Counted from the first letter of the stretch, positions 1 through 7,586 are shown. The stretch: 9,697 bases of DNA from Verrucomicrobiota bacterium (GCA_003219355.1 QHOQ01000135.1:1-9697), one strand, 5' to 3'. The notes: generated from the sequence alone by a model not told the origin. Numbers and translations: made by a program.

Positions 1-136
1 GAGCATTCTTTGCCGGATCTACCTGCTCTCTTTGGACGTCCGGCATTTCACCGAGGGGATGTTTTTCGCACGACGAATAAAAAATAAGCAGACTGCTCAC
101 GAGGGCAATACCGGTCCGCGGGAAGAGAAAAGCCAT
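1..136 (-). CDS. Putative lipoprotein, N-terminal part only
   Basis: A minus-strand frame opens with ATG at 136 and stays open to the left edge, giving 45 residues of a longer protein. It begins MAFLFPRTGIALVSSLLIFY, that is, an arginine followed by a hydrophobic core, and then SSC at residues 21-23. This looks like a signal peptide cut before Cys23 by lipoprotein signal peptidase. The -3 residue is Tyr rather than the usual Leu, so the lipobox is relaxed. After the Cys the chain turns hydrophilic (EKHPLGEMPDVQREQVD), as in an exported lipoprotein. An in-frame GTG lies 15 nt upstream as an alternative start, and I see no strong ribosome-binding site. The gene diverges from ftsK. Function is unknown. 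Plus-strand frames over the same bases are also open but show no recognisable protein. Confidence 0.6.
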   Translation of the reverse strand, partial: MAFLFPRTGIALVSSLLIFYSSCEKHPLGEMPDVQREQVDPAKNA

Positions 137-311
137 AATGCGCTGGCACACTAATTGTCGATCCTTGGCCCGTGCAAGACCAAAACCGCGCTTCGATTTG
201 TCGCTTGGTTCGCACCGGACTGCGATCACGAGCGAAACCAGGATCGGCGAGTGGCTGTACAAATGATTGAAAGACGCGGCCACAGGATTACTATCAGATG
301 CGGTGGCCCGC
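137..311. promoter_or_regulatory. Divergent intergenic region with an imperfect inverted repeat
   Basis: This 175-nt gap separates the minus-strand lipoprotein gene from ftsK and must hold the start signals for both. I see no convincing sigma-70 -35/-10 pair. The clearest structure is an inverted repeat: CTTGGTTCGC at 204-213 pairs with GCGAAACCAGG at 232-242, giving ten pairs including one G-U, with one bulged base and an 18-nt loop. It could be an operator or a 5'-UTR hairpin of ftsK; that is inference. Confidence 0.35.
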
Positions 312-2701
312 ATGGAAAAAAATAGCGCCTGGAACGAAGTCTTCGCCCTCCTTCTGCTCTTCGTTGGGACATTGCTCTTTCTCGCAACACGCCCAAGGAC
401 GTGCCATCCTGGGTTTGGTTTAGCCATATCTCGCCGGCAAATCATCCCGCCCAAAATTTCATTGGGCCGTTCGGCGCAATCATCGCGGGAATCTGTTATC
501 AACTAATCGGCGCTGCCGCGTATCTTTTGGCTGCGATTCTTCTTGGCTTCGGCGTAGTGAAACTGTTCCACCCGCGTTTACGGATGACCCAGCGAATCAC
601 CTGGATCATTCTTTTTATCGTTTCGGGCGCCTGTTTGCTTCATTTGCAACCGTATCATCTGCGCGGGTGGCATTCGGCTTTCAATATCCAGGGACCGGGC
701 GGCTGGATCGGTTATCGTTTTGCCGATGGGCATCATGGCCTGCTCCGCAATATTCTTGGCCAAGTTGGCTCTGTTATTCTGTTGACTGGCATCTACGTGG
801 CGACGCTGATCCTGATGACGGGATTGCGGCCAATTCATCTTGTGCGCGAGATGGTCGCCGCGACGCGGCGCACAAATACGAGGCTGCACGAATGGCGATT
901 GCGGCGGCGATTTCAAAAATCCAACCTAAAAGAAAAAATCGAGATCAGTGAGAAACAACTCGAGAAGCAGAGGAGGTTGCTCGAAAAACGGCTGAAAAAG
1001 AAAAGCTCGTCCGTGCCTGAGCCGGCTGGCACGTTTATTTTGCCTGACGAACTCGCAAATCGACCAAAACCGAAAGTGGTCGATACGACCGCCCTGCCGA
1101 GCGAGCGGATGCCGGGCCGTAGAAAACCGTCTCTCGCTGAGTTGCGCGCCAGTGGCGAGAAGCCAAAATCCGTTCCAACTCTAACTAATCGAACCTGGAA
1201 ATCGGAAAACTACGTGCTCCCCGGAGTAGATTTGCTGGATGAGCATGATCTCGAAGGGCGCGCGGCCGCGGATCCCACGGAACTGGAGCGGGTCCAGCAG
1301 ATTTTGATTGATACACTGGCACAGTTCGGCATCTCAGTGGCGCCCGGCGACATCACCAAGGGTCCCACCATTACGCGCTACGAAGTGTATCCGGCTAAGG
1401 GCGTCCGTGTGGACAAGATCGTGAGCTTGGAGCGCGATCTTGCGCGGGCCACACGGGCCGAGCGTATCAATATTCTCGCGCCCATTCCGGGGAAAGATAC
1501 CGTGGGTATTGAGCTCGCAAACAGCCGCAAAGTAAAGGTGACCTTACGCGAACTCTTGCAATCGCCCGACTGGGACGACGCGAAAGGACGCGCAAAGATC
1601 CCGCTCGCGCTCGGTAAGGACGTATACGGCAAAGCAATCGTCACCGATCTGGCGCAAATGCCGCACCTGTTGGTGGCGGGCACCACGGGCAGCGGGAAGA
1701 GCGTCTGCATCAACGCGCTTATCGCCAGCATGCTCTTCCGCTTCACGCCGGAAGAACTGCAACTGATCATGATCGATCCGAAAATGGTCGAGCTGCAGGT
1801 TTACACCAACCTGCCGCACTTACGTTATCCGGTGATCACCGATCCGAAGAAAGTTTTGCTCGGGCTTCGGGGACTAATCGACGAGATGGAAAAGCGATAC
1901 AAGATTTTTGCGCGGGTCGGCGTGCGCAACATCATGAGCTTCAACATGCGACCGCCCAAAAAGAAAGACGTCGATCTTACGCCAGAGTCTTCGGACGACG
2001 CGGAGATCAAAGTCCCGCGCCAGGATGAAATCCAAATTCCCGACAAAATGCCGTACATCGTCGTCATTATTGACGAACTGGCTGACTTAATGCAGACGGC
2101 GCCGGCGGACGTGGAAAGCGCGATTGCGCGCATCACTCAAATGGCGCGTGCGGCCGGTATTCACATCATCGTAGCGACGCAGACGCCGCGCGCGGATGTC
2201 ATCACCGGAGTCATCAAAGCGAACATTCCGAGTCGGATTGCATTTCAAGTCGCCTCCAAGATCGACAGCCGGGTGATTCTCGACGAAAACGGGGCCGACC
2301 GTTTGCTTGGGCAGGGCGACATGCTCTACCTTCCGCCGAGCACTTCGCGTCTCATTCGCGCCCAAGGCGTGCTCGTGACCGACGATGAAATTCATCGCGT
2401 GGTTGAATTTGTCTCTGCACAAAGCCCGCCCGCTTTTGACATGACGATGCATGAGAAGCTTCAGTCCACCGCGACGCTAGAAGAAGAAGTGACAGAGGAA
2501 GATGAAGAGCTGGTGGAAAAATGCATCGAGATCATTCGACAGGAAAAACGCGCCTCCACGTCCTTGCTGCAACGGCGGTTGCGACTCGGTTACACGCGTG
2601 CTGCGCGCATCGTTGATATTCTGGAACAGCGCGGTATTTTGGGTCCGGGCGAAGGCGCTAAACCGCGGGAAATTCTTGTCGATCTTGACGCTGCCGTTTA
2701 G
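312..2701 (+). CDS. ftsK: DNA translocase FtsK/SpoIIIE, frame broken near the 5' end
   Basis: FtsK is a hexameric, membrane-anchored ATPase that pumps chromosomal DNA through the closing septum. Most of the protein reads from 401 (a GTG codon, residue 1 here) to 2701, 766 residues. It shows hydrophobic segments at about 20-57, 65-85 and 115-145, then a charged coiled-coil-like stretch at about 174-200. Walker A is GTTGSGKS at 427-434 and Walker B is YIVVIIDELADL at 552-563. The motor segment TQTPRADVITG follows, and the C-terminal winged-helix gamma domain (about 699-760, with STSLLQRRLRLGYTRAARI) would recognise polar DNA sequences. The natural N-terminus lies upstream in another frame: ATG 312 encodes MEKNSAWNEVFALLLLFVG and LLFLA, a first membrane segment. 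It joins to TPKDVPSWVWF only if the frame changes near 386-389. Either bases were lost (a sequencing or assembly error, or a real mutation) or translation starts at 401 without that helix. All motor motifs are intact. Confidence 0.9.
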
Positions 2702-2716
2702 CCGGCAACCCCCATC

Positions 2717-3634
2717 ATGACGATCGAAGGGCTCGGTAAAAAGTTTGAAGAGGCGAGGCGTGCGCGCAATCTTACCCTCGACGAAGCAGCGCGCATGACC
2801 AAGATTCGCCCGGCGCGGCTGGCAGAGATTGAGGCGGACGATTTTTCGCAATTTCCCAGCCTGGCGTATGCAAAAGGGTTTCTGCTCATCTACGGGAGAT
2901 TTTTGGATGTCGATGTCACGCCATATCTCGAAGCCTTTGAAGATTCCGAGCAGGTCACAGTCGATGGCTACTCGTACCTTCAGGAGAATCATGCGCAAAA
3001 ACAAGTCAGCGCGCCCGTGGTTCGTCCTTCCAGGCAAGATCGTATATCGCCGATGCCGCTCATATTTGGAATCTTGGTACTGGTAGTCGGTTTTTCGGTG
3101 ATGAAGCTGATTCTCAATGTGCAGCGGATTGCTCCACGGGCAGCAGGACCTACGGCTCAAGTGTCACCGAGCGCCTCGGCAATCCCAAGCTCCCCGAGCG
3201 TTTCGCCAAGCATCGCTGCGGAAGAGACGCCACGCGTAGCGTCGGCACCGTCGATCTCTCCATCGGCCACGGTTACACGAAAAGCAACGGCGGCTACGGG
3301 AGCTTCCACGCCGACGCCTACTGAGCCGGAAGTGCGGCGAGCCGAGCCTGTGCGCCCAGAGGACCTCGCAAAAGCGCGCGGGTCTGTCAATTCGTCGCCG
3401 ACGGAATCAACCGGACCGAACCGTGTCGCTATTCGGCCGCTTAAAAGAACCTACATCAAAGTCAAGGTGGACAATGAAAATCCTGCTGTCGAGCGTTGGA
3501 TTTCGCCGGCTGATGGCACTGTAGAGTTTCGCGGTCAGCATATTTCCATGCGCGTTCTCGATCGTGACGCTGTCCAAATCACGAAAAATGGCGAGCCGCT
3601 TGAAGACGACGACGATGACGTGACAGTCAACTAG
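2717..3634 (+). CDS. rodZ: RodZ-like protein: HTH domain, one membrane helix, Ser/Pro/Thr linker
   Basis: RodZ-type proteins bind MreB through a cytoplasmic helix-turn-helix domain and help organise cell-wall elongation. This 305-residue protein begins with an Xre-like HTH_25 domain at about 1-75 (LGKKFEEARRARNLTLDEAA, then the typical FPSLAYAKGFLLIYGRFLDV). A single hydrophobic helix lies at about 113-134 (MPLIFGILVLVVGFSVMKLIL). A long Ser/Pro/Thr/Ala-rich linker spans about 149-215, and a small C-terminal beta-type domain (about 240-295) ends in an acidic tail, EDDDDDVTVN. The order HTH, membrane helix, low-complexity linker, exported C-domain is the RodZ plan, but the C-domain is short and may not be a full DUF4115. 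ATG 2717 lies 15 nt after the ftsK stop, without a clear Shine-Dalgarno, which suggests co-transcription or coupling. The symbol rests on architecture, so 'RodZ-like' is safer. Confidence 0.78.
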   Translation: MTIEGLGKKFEEARRARNLTLDEAARMTKIRPARLAEIEADDFSQFPSLAYAKGFLLIYGRFLDVDVTPYLEAFEDSEQVTVDGYSYLQENHAQKQVSAPVVRPSRQDRISPMPLIFGILVLVVGFSVMKLILNVQRIAPRAAGPTAQVSPSASAIPSSPSVSPSIAAEETPRVASAPSISPSATVTRKATAATGASTPTPTEPEVRRAEPVRPEDLAKARGSVNSSPTESTGPNRVAIRPLKRTYIKVKVDNENPAVERWISPADGTVEFRGQHISMRVLDRDAVQITKNGEPLEDDDDDVTVN

Positions 3635-3646
3635 CTTTCTTTCTCG

Positions 3647-5125
3647 ATGCGAGAGAATATCGCCTCTGCAGCGGCAGGCCTGTCGTCTGCAAATCCAACA
3701 TCGATGCTGGCGACACCCCTGACGCCACCGCCATATCGCACAAAAGTTGGCATGATCAGCCTCGGTTGCGCTAAGAACCTTGTCGATGCTGAAATCATGC
3801 TCGGCAGTGTACTGCAGTGCGGAATGGAAATTACATCCCGAGCGGAGGATGCCGATGTCTTGGTGGTTAACACCTGCGCGTTCATTGATTCGGCCAAGGA
3901 AGAATCAATTGACTCGATCCTGGAGGCGCATCAGCAGCGCGGTTTATCCAAGCGACCAAACCAGAAATTAATCGTGAGCGGCTGTATGTCGCAAAGATTC
4001 TCCAGTGAGCTGCGCGAATTGCTGCCAGAAGTGGACGCGTTCGTAGGACTCGATCAAGTGAGTGAACTTGGAGAAATTGTTCAGCGCGTCGTAACAGGAG
4101 GCGACGACCCCGGTCCGTCTGTTTGGTCTGACCGTGCCCCAGCTACCGGCGGCTACAACTTCGTCACGCCTCTTCCCAGTTATATCCCCGATTACGACAC
4201 ACCGCGTTTTAGGCTTACGCCAGCGCACTCGGCTTATGTCAAAATTGCCGAAGGCTGCAATCATCCGTGTAGTTTTTGCGTGATCCCACAGATGCGGGGA
4301 AAACACCGCAGTCGGGCTCCGGAATCCGTGCTCGCAGAGGTCCGAGGACTCGTCAAGGAAGGCGTGCGTGAGGTAAACCTGATCAGTCAGGACACAACCT
4401 ATTATGGGATGGACTTGTGGCCGCAAAAAGCGGGCCCCCGTCAACCAGTTGATTCGTCGCGTGGGCCGACGCTTAGTGCCCTGCTTCGCAAAATCCAAAA
4501 AATCGAGGGCGAATTCTGGGTGCGACTGCTTTATACACACCCAGCGCATTGGAGCGATGAATTGATCGAGACGATCGCGGAATGCGGCAAAGTCGCGCGC
4601 TACGTAGATATTCCTTTGCAGCACATCGACGAATCGATATTGCGCCGCATGCGGCGGGAAACCTCGCGCGACCATATCGAGAAGTTAATCGGCAAATTGC
4701 GCGCTGGAATTCCTGGCGTTGCTCTGCGCACCACTTTCATCGTTGGGTTTCCCGGCGAAACAGAAGCGGAGTTTGAGGGCCTGCTCGACTTCATCGGGCG
4801 TACTCGATTTGAACGGCTTGGTATCTTCAAATACTCACAGGAAGGGGGTTCGCGCGCGGCCAAAATGTCAAATCAAATCCCCGCAAGAACTAAAAATGCA
4901 CGCTATCGGACCGCGATGTCGATCCAGCAACAGATCGCGCACGACATCGCGCGAGAAAAAATTGGAAGCGAAATGAAATTACTGGTTGATCAGCCGCATA
5001 TCGCTCGCAGCGAAGCGGACGCTCCGGATGTCGACGCGCGAGTCGTTTTATTCAAGACGACGCCGGTGGGCGAATTTATTTCGCGCAAAATCGTAGGAAG
5101 CCGTGGATACGATCTAGTGGCCTAA
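3647..5125 (+). CDS. rimO: Ribosomal protein S12 methylthiotransferase RimO
   Basis: RimO is a radical-SAM enzyme with two [4Fe-4S] clusters that adds a methylthio group to a conserved aspartate of ribosomal protein S12. The 492 residues show the three expected parts. The N-terminal MTTase domain carries cluster ligands Cys41 (LGCAKNLVDAE), Cys77 (VVNTCAFIDSA) and Cys113 (VSGCMSQR). The radical-SAM core has C204-xxx-C208-xx-C211 within EGCNHPCSFCVIPQMRGKHR. A C-terminal TRAM-like domain lies at about 420-490 (SEADAPDVDARV). The NLVDAE and CVIPQMRGKHRSR signatures favour RimO over the related tRNA enzyme MiaB. ATG 3647 gives a roughly 30-residue unstructured leader before the domain; ATG 3704 (Met20) is a plausible alternative start. 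The gene follows the rodZ-like gene by 12 nt and is probably in the same operon. All cluster cysteines are present, so the enzyme should be active. Confidence 0.95.
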   Translation: MRENIASAAAGLSSANPTSMLATPLTPPPYRTKVGMISLGCAKNLVDAEIMLGSVLQCGMEITSRAEDADVLVVNTCAFIDSAKEESIDSILEAHQQRGLSKRPNQKLIVSGCMSQRFSSELRELLPEVDAFVGLDQVSELGEIVQRVVTGGDDPGPSVWSDRAPATGGYNFVTPLPSYIPDYDTPRFRLTPAHSAYVKIAEGCNHPCSFCVIPQMRGKHRSRAPESVLAEVRGLVKEGVREVNLISQDTTYYGMDLWPQKAGPRQPVDSSRGPTLSALLRKIQKIEGEFWVRLLYTHPAHWSDELIETIAECGKVARYVDIPLQHIDESILRRMRRETSRDHIEKLIGKLRAGIPGVALRTTFIVGFPGETEAEFEGLLDFIGRTRFERLGIFKYSQEGGSRAAKMSNQIPARTKNARYRTAMSIQQQIAHDIAREKIGSEMKLLVDQPHIARSEADAPDVDARVVLFKTTPVGEFISRKIVGSRGYDLVA

Positions 5126-5234
5126 GCTCCTGGCTGATTGGCCTTGGGCCGCCACATTTCTGTATCCGAATGAACTTGGCGAGTGACAACTTGGTCATTT
5201 TGAGCGATGCTTTGAGACCGATTTGCTCCCTCTG

Positions 5235-5792
5235 ATGGCCGATCCAAACGAACCAAAAAAAGAGACTGTTCGCATCGCTTTGCCGCAGGAGCCAGTAGCG
5301 AAGCCGCCCGACACAAAAACGCACTCGCGCGAGACTGTGCGAATCGAGTTGCCACCCCGTCAGCCGCCAAACAAGATGCCTCACCAGCCTCTTGACGCTC
5401 CAAGACCTCCCGTAGGAACAGTTGTGCCGCCATCACCATTCCCGTCACCAGCAGCCTCTTCGGCTCCCTCGCCGGAGCCGGTCGTCATCCCTTCAACGCC
5501 TGCTCCCGACCTTGGGTTGGTTAGTGCCGCGCCGGAGTCGGTTTCGCCCGGTCCGAGGAAGGAGACGGCGCGCGTTCCGGTCATTGCCAGGGCGATGCCG
5601 GTGCCAGCGGTTGAGATGAAAAAAACTCAGCCGCTTATTGCGATGCCACACATTGCGGCTCAGCGCGCTTCGATCGCGGTCACACCAGCCGAGAAAGGTG
5701 AGGGGAATGCAATTCCGATGCCGATCTGCTGGGCGCTACTCGGAGTTTCTACCATCATTTTGATTATTCAGATTTGGACTTACTTTTTTTAA
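5235..5792 (+). CDS. Proline-rich, tail-anchored membrane protein with ETVRI repeats, function unknown
   Basis: I do not recognise a characterised family. From ATG 5235 ([17 protein letters not shown]) the product is 185 residues. About 160 are hydrophilic and proline-rich, apparently disordered. One hydrophobic helix ends the chain (about 163-185, [22 protein letters not shown]), so it should be tail-anchored with the bulk facing the cytoplasm. A short motif repeats: KETVRIALP at residues 9-17, RETVRIELP at 32-40, and a weaker KETARVPV at 109-116. Such a motif on a flexible tether suggests a docking peptide for a partner protein, but that is inference. An in-frame TTG at 5223 is a less likely start. 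The gene sits 109 nt after rimO and 5 nt before the thioredoxin gene, so it is probably co-transcribed with thioredoxin. I recall similar ETVRI proteins in Verrucomicrobiota, unverified. Confidence 0.7.
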   Translation: MADPNEPKKETVRIALPQEPVAKPPDTKTHSRETVRIELPPRQPPNKMPHQPLDAPRPPVGTVVPPSPFPSPAASSAPSPEPVVIPSTPAPDLGLVSAAPESVSPGPRKETARVPVIARAMPVPAVEMKKTQPLIAMPHIAAQRASIAVTPAEKGEGNAIPMPICWALLGVSTIILIIQIWTYFF

Positions 5793-5797
5793 AAGCC

Positions 5798-6127
5798 ATG
5801 GACAACTCCGCAACAGTCAACGTCGACGAATCCAATTTTGACCGCGAAGTCACCCAAAGCAGCAAACCTGTGATTGTCGATTTTTGGGCGGAATGGTGTG
5901 GCCCCTGCAAAATGATTGCGCCGTTGCTGGACGAGATCGCGCGCGAAAAGGCCGATGCGATCAAAATCGCAAAAGTGAACGTGGACGAAAACCAGAGTCT
6001 TTCGTTCAAGTACAACATTCGCGCCATCCCGGCGTTGCTCTTCTTCAAAAACGGGCAACTGCGCGACCAGGTCACGGGCATGGCGAGCAAAAAAGATTTG
6101 CTCGGTCGCATCGAAGCGCTCGGATGA
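5798..6127 (+). CDS. trxA: Thioredoxin
   Basis: Thioredoxin is a small cytoplasmic dithiol protein that reduces disulfides in enzymes such as ribonucleotide reductase and is itself recycled by thioredoxin reductase. The product is 109 residues, the usual length. The active site is WCGPC with Cys34 and Cys37, preceded by VIVDFWAEW. The conserved cis-proline is Pro78 in [12 protein letters not shown], followed by the usual Gly86. There is no signal peptide, so it acts in the cytoplasm. ATG 5798 is chosen because it begins just before the first strand and lies 5 nt after the preceding stop; the frame is open back to 5774, but that would overlap the upstream gene and add unlikely residues. A REP-like hairpin begins 36 nt after the stop and may mark the 3' end of the transcript. 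Confidence 0.95.
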   Translation: MDNSATVNVDESNFDREVTQSSKPVIVDFWAEWCGPCKMIAPLLDEIAREKADAIKIAKVNVDENQSLSFKYNIRAIPALLFFKNGQLRDQVTGMASKKDLLGRIEALG

Positions 6128-6163
6128 TAGAATCCGCCTGCTGCGAAGATTCCGTCTGATGAA

Positions 6164-6224
6164 TTGCAGGGCGGCTGCGCAGTTGCCGACCTAGCTCGCG
6201 GCAGGCGATGCGCCCGCCCTACAA
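6164..6224. repeat. REP-like imperfect palindrome
   Basis: The left arm TTGCAGGGCGG at 6164 onward mirrors the right arm CCGCCCTACAA ending at 6224, and the inner parts GTTGCCG and GCGGCAGGCGATGCGC also pair in part, giving a GC-rich hairpin of about 61 nt with a small central loop. It lies between the convergent ends of the thioredoxin and methyltransferase genes, the usual place for REP elements, which can stabilise upstream mRNA or limit read-through. There is no clear T-run, so it is not a typical intrinsic terminator. Copy number in the genome cannot be seen here. Confidence 0.55.
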
Positions 6225-6406
6225 GATCAGGGCGAGGCGGTAAAACAACTCGGCCTAACTATGGCTAGGAAAGCTGAAGTCATCGCTCTAAACGAGCGGA
6301 AGCACGAAAAATCCGGCGCACCGCATTACATCGTCTCTAGGGAGCGTGATCGACTGGCGATTTGCTGGTCTTAACGTCCGAGAACACATAATTACAGCTC
6401 AAACGC
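6225..6406. other. Noncoding stretch, no confident gene
   Basis: This completes the 279-nt gap between the thioredoxin and methyltransferase genes. A 37-codon frame runs from ATG 6261 to TAA 6374 (it begins MARKAEVIALNERKH and ends RDRLAICWS), but it has no ribosome-binding site and no recognisable domain, so it could be a chance frame or a remnant of a broken gene. I see no tRNA and no terminator. Confidence 0.3.
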
Positions 6407-7327
6407 TTATTCTTTCTGCAAAACAACCACGTCCTGAAAGCAGTGGCCCTCTCGAATGATTTCCTTTATCGAGAGGAAACGGCCCCACGCGTCGCGAACG
6501 TAGTCGTCGGAACGAAATACGTGGCAGCTACGCTTTTCTGTAGCGTTCCAACTAAACACAGTTTTGGGCGCTGGCATCGGCTGATCAAATAGATCTGGAG
6601 AGATCTTGTAATCCTGAACGCGCTCCTTGAGCGCCATCAAGCTCTTCCAGATAACCCACTGGGGATTCATGTTGCTCCAAGTGTGTTCACTCTGGATTGT
6701 TAAATAAGCCAGTCCGCCCGGAACAAGGACGCGACGAAGCTCGGCTACCCAGGCGAGTTCAAAGTCATCAATGTGCGTAAAAACGGAAAAGGCAGAGACG
6801 ATTTTTTGCGAGTTATCCTCAACCGGCAGATGGGGAAGAATTGTGTTGTGGAAAACGCAGATGTTTTTCGGCAGAAATCTCCGGACCCATTCGACGTGGC
6901 GCAGCCTAATGTCCGCGCCCCAAACATCCAAGCATTCTTCCTGGCAACCGAAATGTCGCAAGACTCTCCCAGAGGCGCATCCCAGTTCAAACGTGCTGTC
7001 GCCGCGTTTCAAATTCACACCATATTGCTTTGCCACGCGCTTGATGCACATGTAATCATCCAATCCACTTAGCCACCAACCGTAGTGGTCATCCCCCCAA
7101 TAACCTTCGCGATCTTCAGTTCTAGGAAGAGGGTAATCGTCTTTGGCAATGAAAGCGGACAAGTTCGTGCCGAGTCCGAGATCGTGAAAATACGGAGAAA
7201 CTGGGGCATTAACGTAGTGTTTAGCCGAGGGAAGAACTTCGAATGGCTCTGCTCTTCCTTTCACCGAAAGAGCTGAAATGATAGGCGACCCGAACGAAGA
7301 AATCGGTCTGGAATCGGCTTTCTCCAT
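6407..7327 (-). CDS. Class I SAM-dependent methyltransferase
   Basis: This 306-residue protein carries a Rossmann-type methyltransferase core. Motif I is TFELGCASGRVLRHFG at about 112-127, which binds S-adenosylmethionine. A post-II acidic GADI is at 137-140, a strand with the typical VSAFSVFTHID at about 177-187, and RRVLVPGGLAYLTI at about 198-211 is the usual post-core helix and strand. About 110 residues precede the core, including aromatic GYWGDDHYGWWLSG at about 75-88, and about 90 follow. The substrate cannot be told; similar proteins often sit in surface-polysaccharide clusters, but no glycosyltransferase is nearby. ATG 7327 is the longest start. The gene stands alone on the minus strand, convergent with thioredoxin and downstream of two tRNA genes, which hints at an inserted accessory gene. 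Its base composition looks less GC-rich than the neighbours by eye. Confidence 0.8.
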   Translation of the reverse strand: MEKADSRPISSFGSPIISALSVKGRAEPFEVLPSAKHYVNAPVSPYFHDLGLGTNLSAFIAKDDYPLPRTEDREGYWGDDHYGWWLSGLDDYMCIKRVAKQYGVNLKRGDSTFELGCASGRVLRHFGCQEECLDVWGADIRLRHVEWVRRFLPKNICVFHNTILPHLPVEDNSQKIVSAFSVFTHIDDFELAWVAELRRVLVPGGLAYLTIQSEHTWSNMNPQWVIWKSLMALKERVQDYKISPDLFDQPMPAPKTVFSWNATEKRSCHVFRSDDYVRDAWGRFLSIKEIIREGHCFQDVVVLQKE

Positions 7328-7450
7328 GATGCTGCTTCTATCCTGAGGATATTTCAGGTTCAGCTTTATGCAATCATGCCCGCGTTGACCCAGTCAGGCG
7401 CAAGTTGGCAATTGACAATCTGAAGTCGTTAATAGCCCAATGGGTTAGTG
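7328..7450. other. Gap between the methyltransferase start and the tRNA 3' end
   Basis: This must contain the methyltransferase leader and the 3' trailer of the Ile-type tRNA, both on the minus strand. A short hairpin, CCTGA and TCAGG with a 7-nt loop, lies at 7342-7358 just upstream of the methyltransferase start. An 8-nt complement of the tRNA 3' end is at 7390-7397. No terminator with a T-run and no gene are visible. Confidence 0.35.
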
Positions 7451-7525
7451 TGGGTCTGACTGGACTCGAACCAATGACCCTGCGCTTATCAAGGTGCATG
7501 CTCGAACCGATTGAGCTACGGACCC
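7451..7525 (-). tRNA. tRNA-Ile(GAT)-like gene, degenerate, with an 8-nt anticodon loop
   Basis: Read on the minus strand, the segment folds as a tRNA: acceptor GGGTCCG/CAGACCC with one C-A mismatch at the sixth pair, D stem GCTC/GAGC, and T arm ATTGG-TTCGAGT-CCAGT fully paired (one G-U). The anticodon stem TGCAC/GCGCA has an A-C mismatch and encloses CTTGATAA, eight bases instead of seven. Taking the second T as position 33 gives anticodon GAT (isoleucine); the other register gives TGA, but there is no long variable arm as in tRNA-Ser. D-loop position 21, normally A, is C. CCA is not encoded. It lies 61 nt downstream of tRNA-Arg on the same strand, so the two are probably one transcript. It may be a decaying copy, or functional with unusual geometry, or contain base errors. 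Confidence 0.65.
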
Positions 7526-7586
7526 CACCAATCTCGGTGATACCGGTTTCCGCAGTCTGGCGGTAACCCGCATTTTCAGAGTCAGT

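Noticed and set aside
2..154. Plus-strand open frame at the left edge (50 codons, ending in TAA at 152-154)
   Set aside because: It has no recognisable domain, and the opposite strand offers a signal peptide plus a plausible lipoprotein cysteine, a better explanation for the same bases.
376..395. Programmed -1 ribosomal frameshift as an explanation for the split ftsK
   Set aside because: A -1 shift near 386 would restore the frame, but there is no X-XXY-YYZ slippery heptamer and no evident downstream hairpin or pseudoknot; deletion or sequence error is simpler.
3968..4675. Long antisense frame (235 codons) within rimO
   Set aside because: It lies fully inside a well-supported rimO with all catalytic motifs and shows no protein signature of its own.
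6164..6224. Intrinsic transcription terminator for the thioredoxin operon
   Set aside because: The hairpin is long and GC-rich but has no T-run after either arm, so a REP-like repeat is the better description.
6261..6374. 37-codon frame between thioredoxin and the methyltransferase as a gene
   Set aside because: No ribosome-binding site, no domain and a length within chance for this composition; kept only as a note in the gap entry.
6128..7450. attL/attR-type duplication of the tRNA 3' end flanking the methyltransferase
   Set aside because: I looked for a direct copy of the tRNA 3' end between 6128 and 6406 and found none; the only similar 8-mer (7390-7397) is in inverted orientation.
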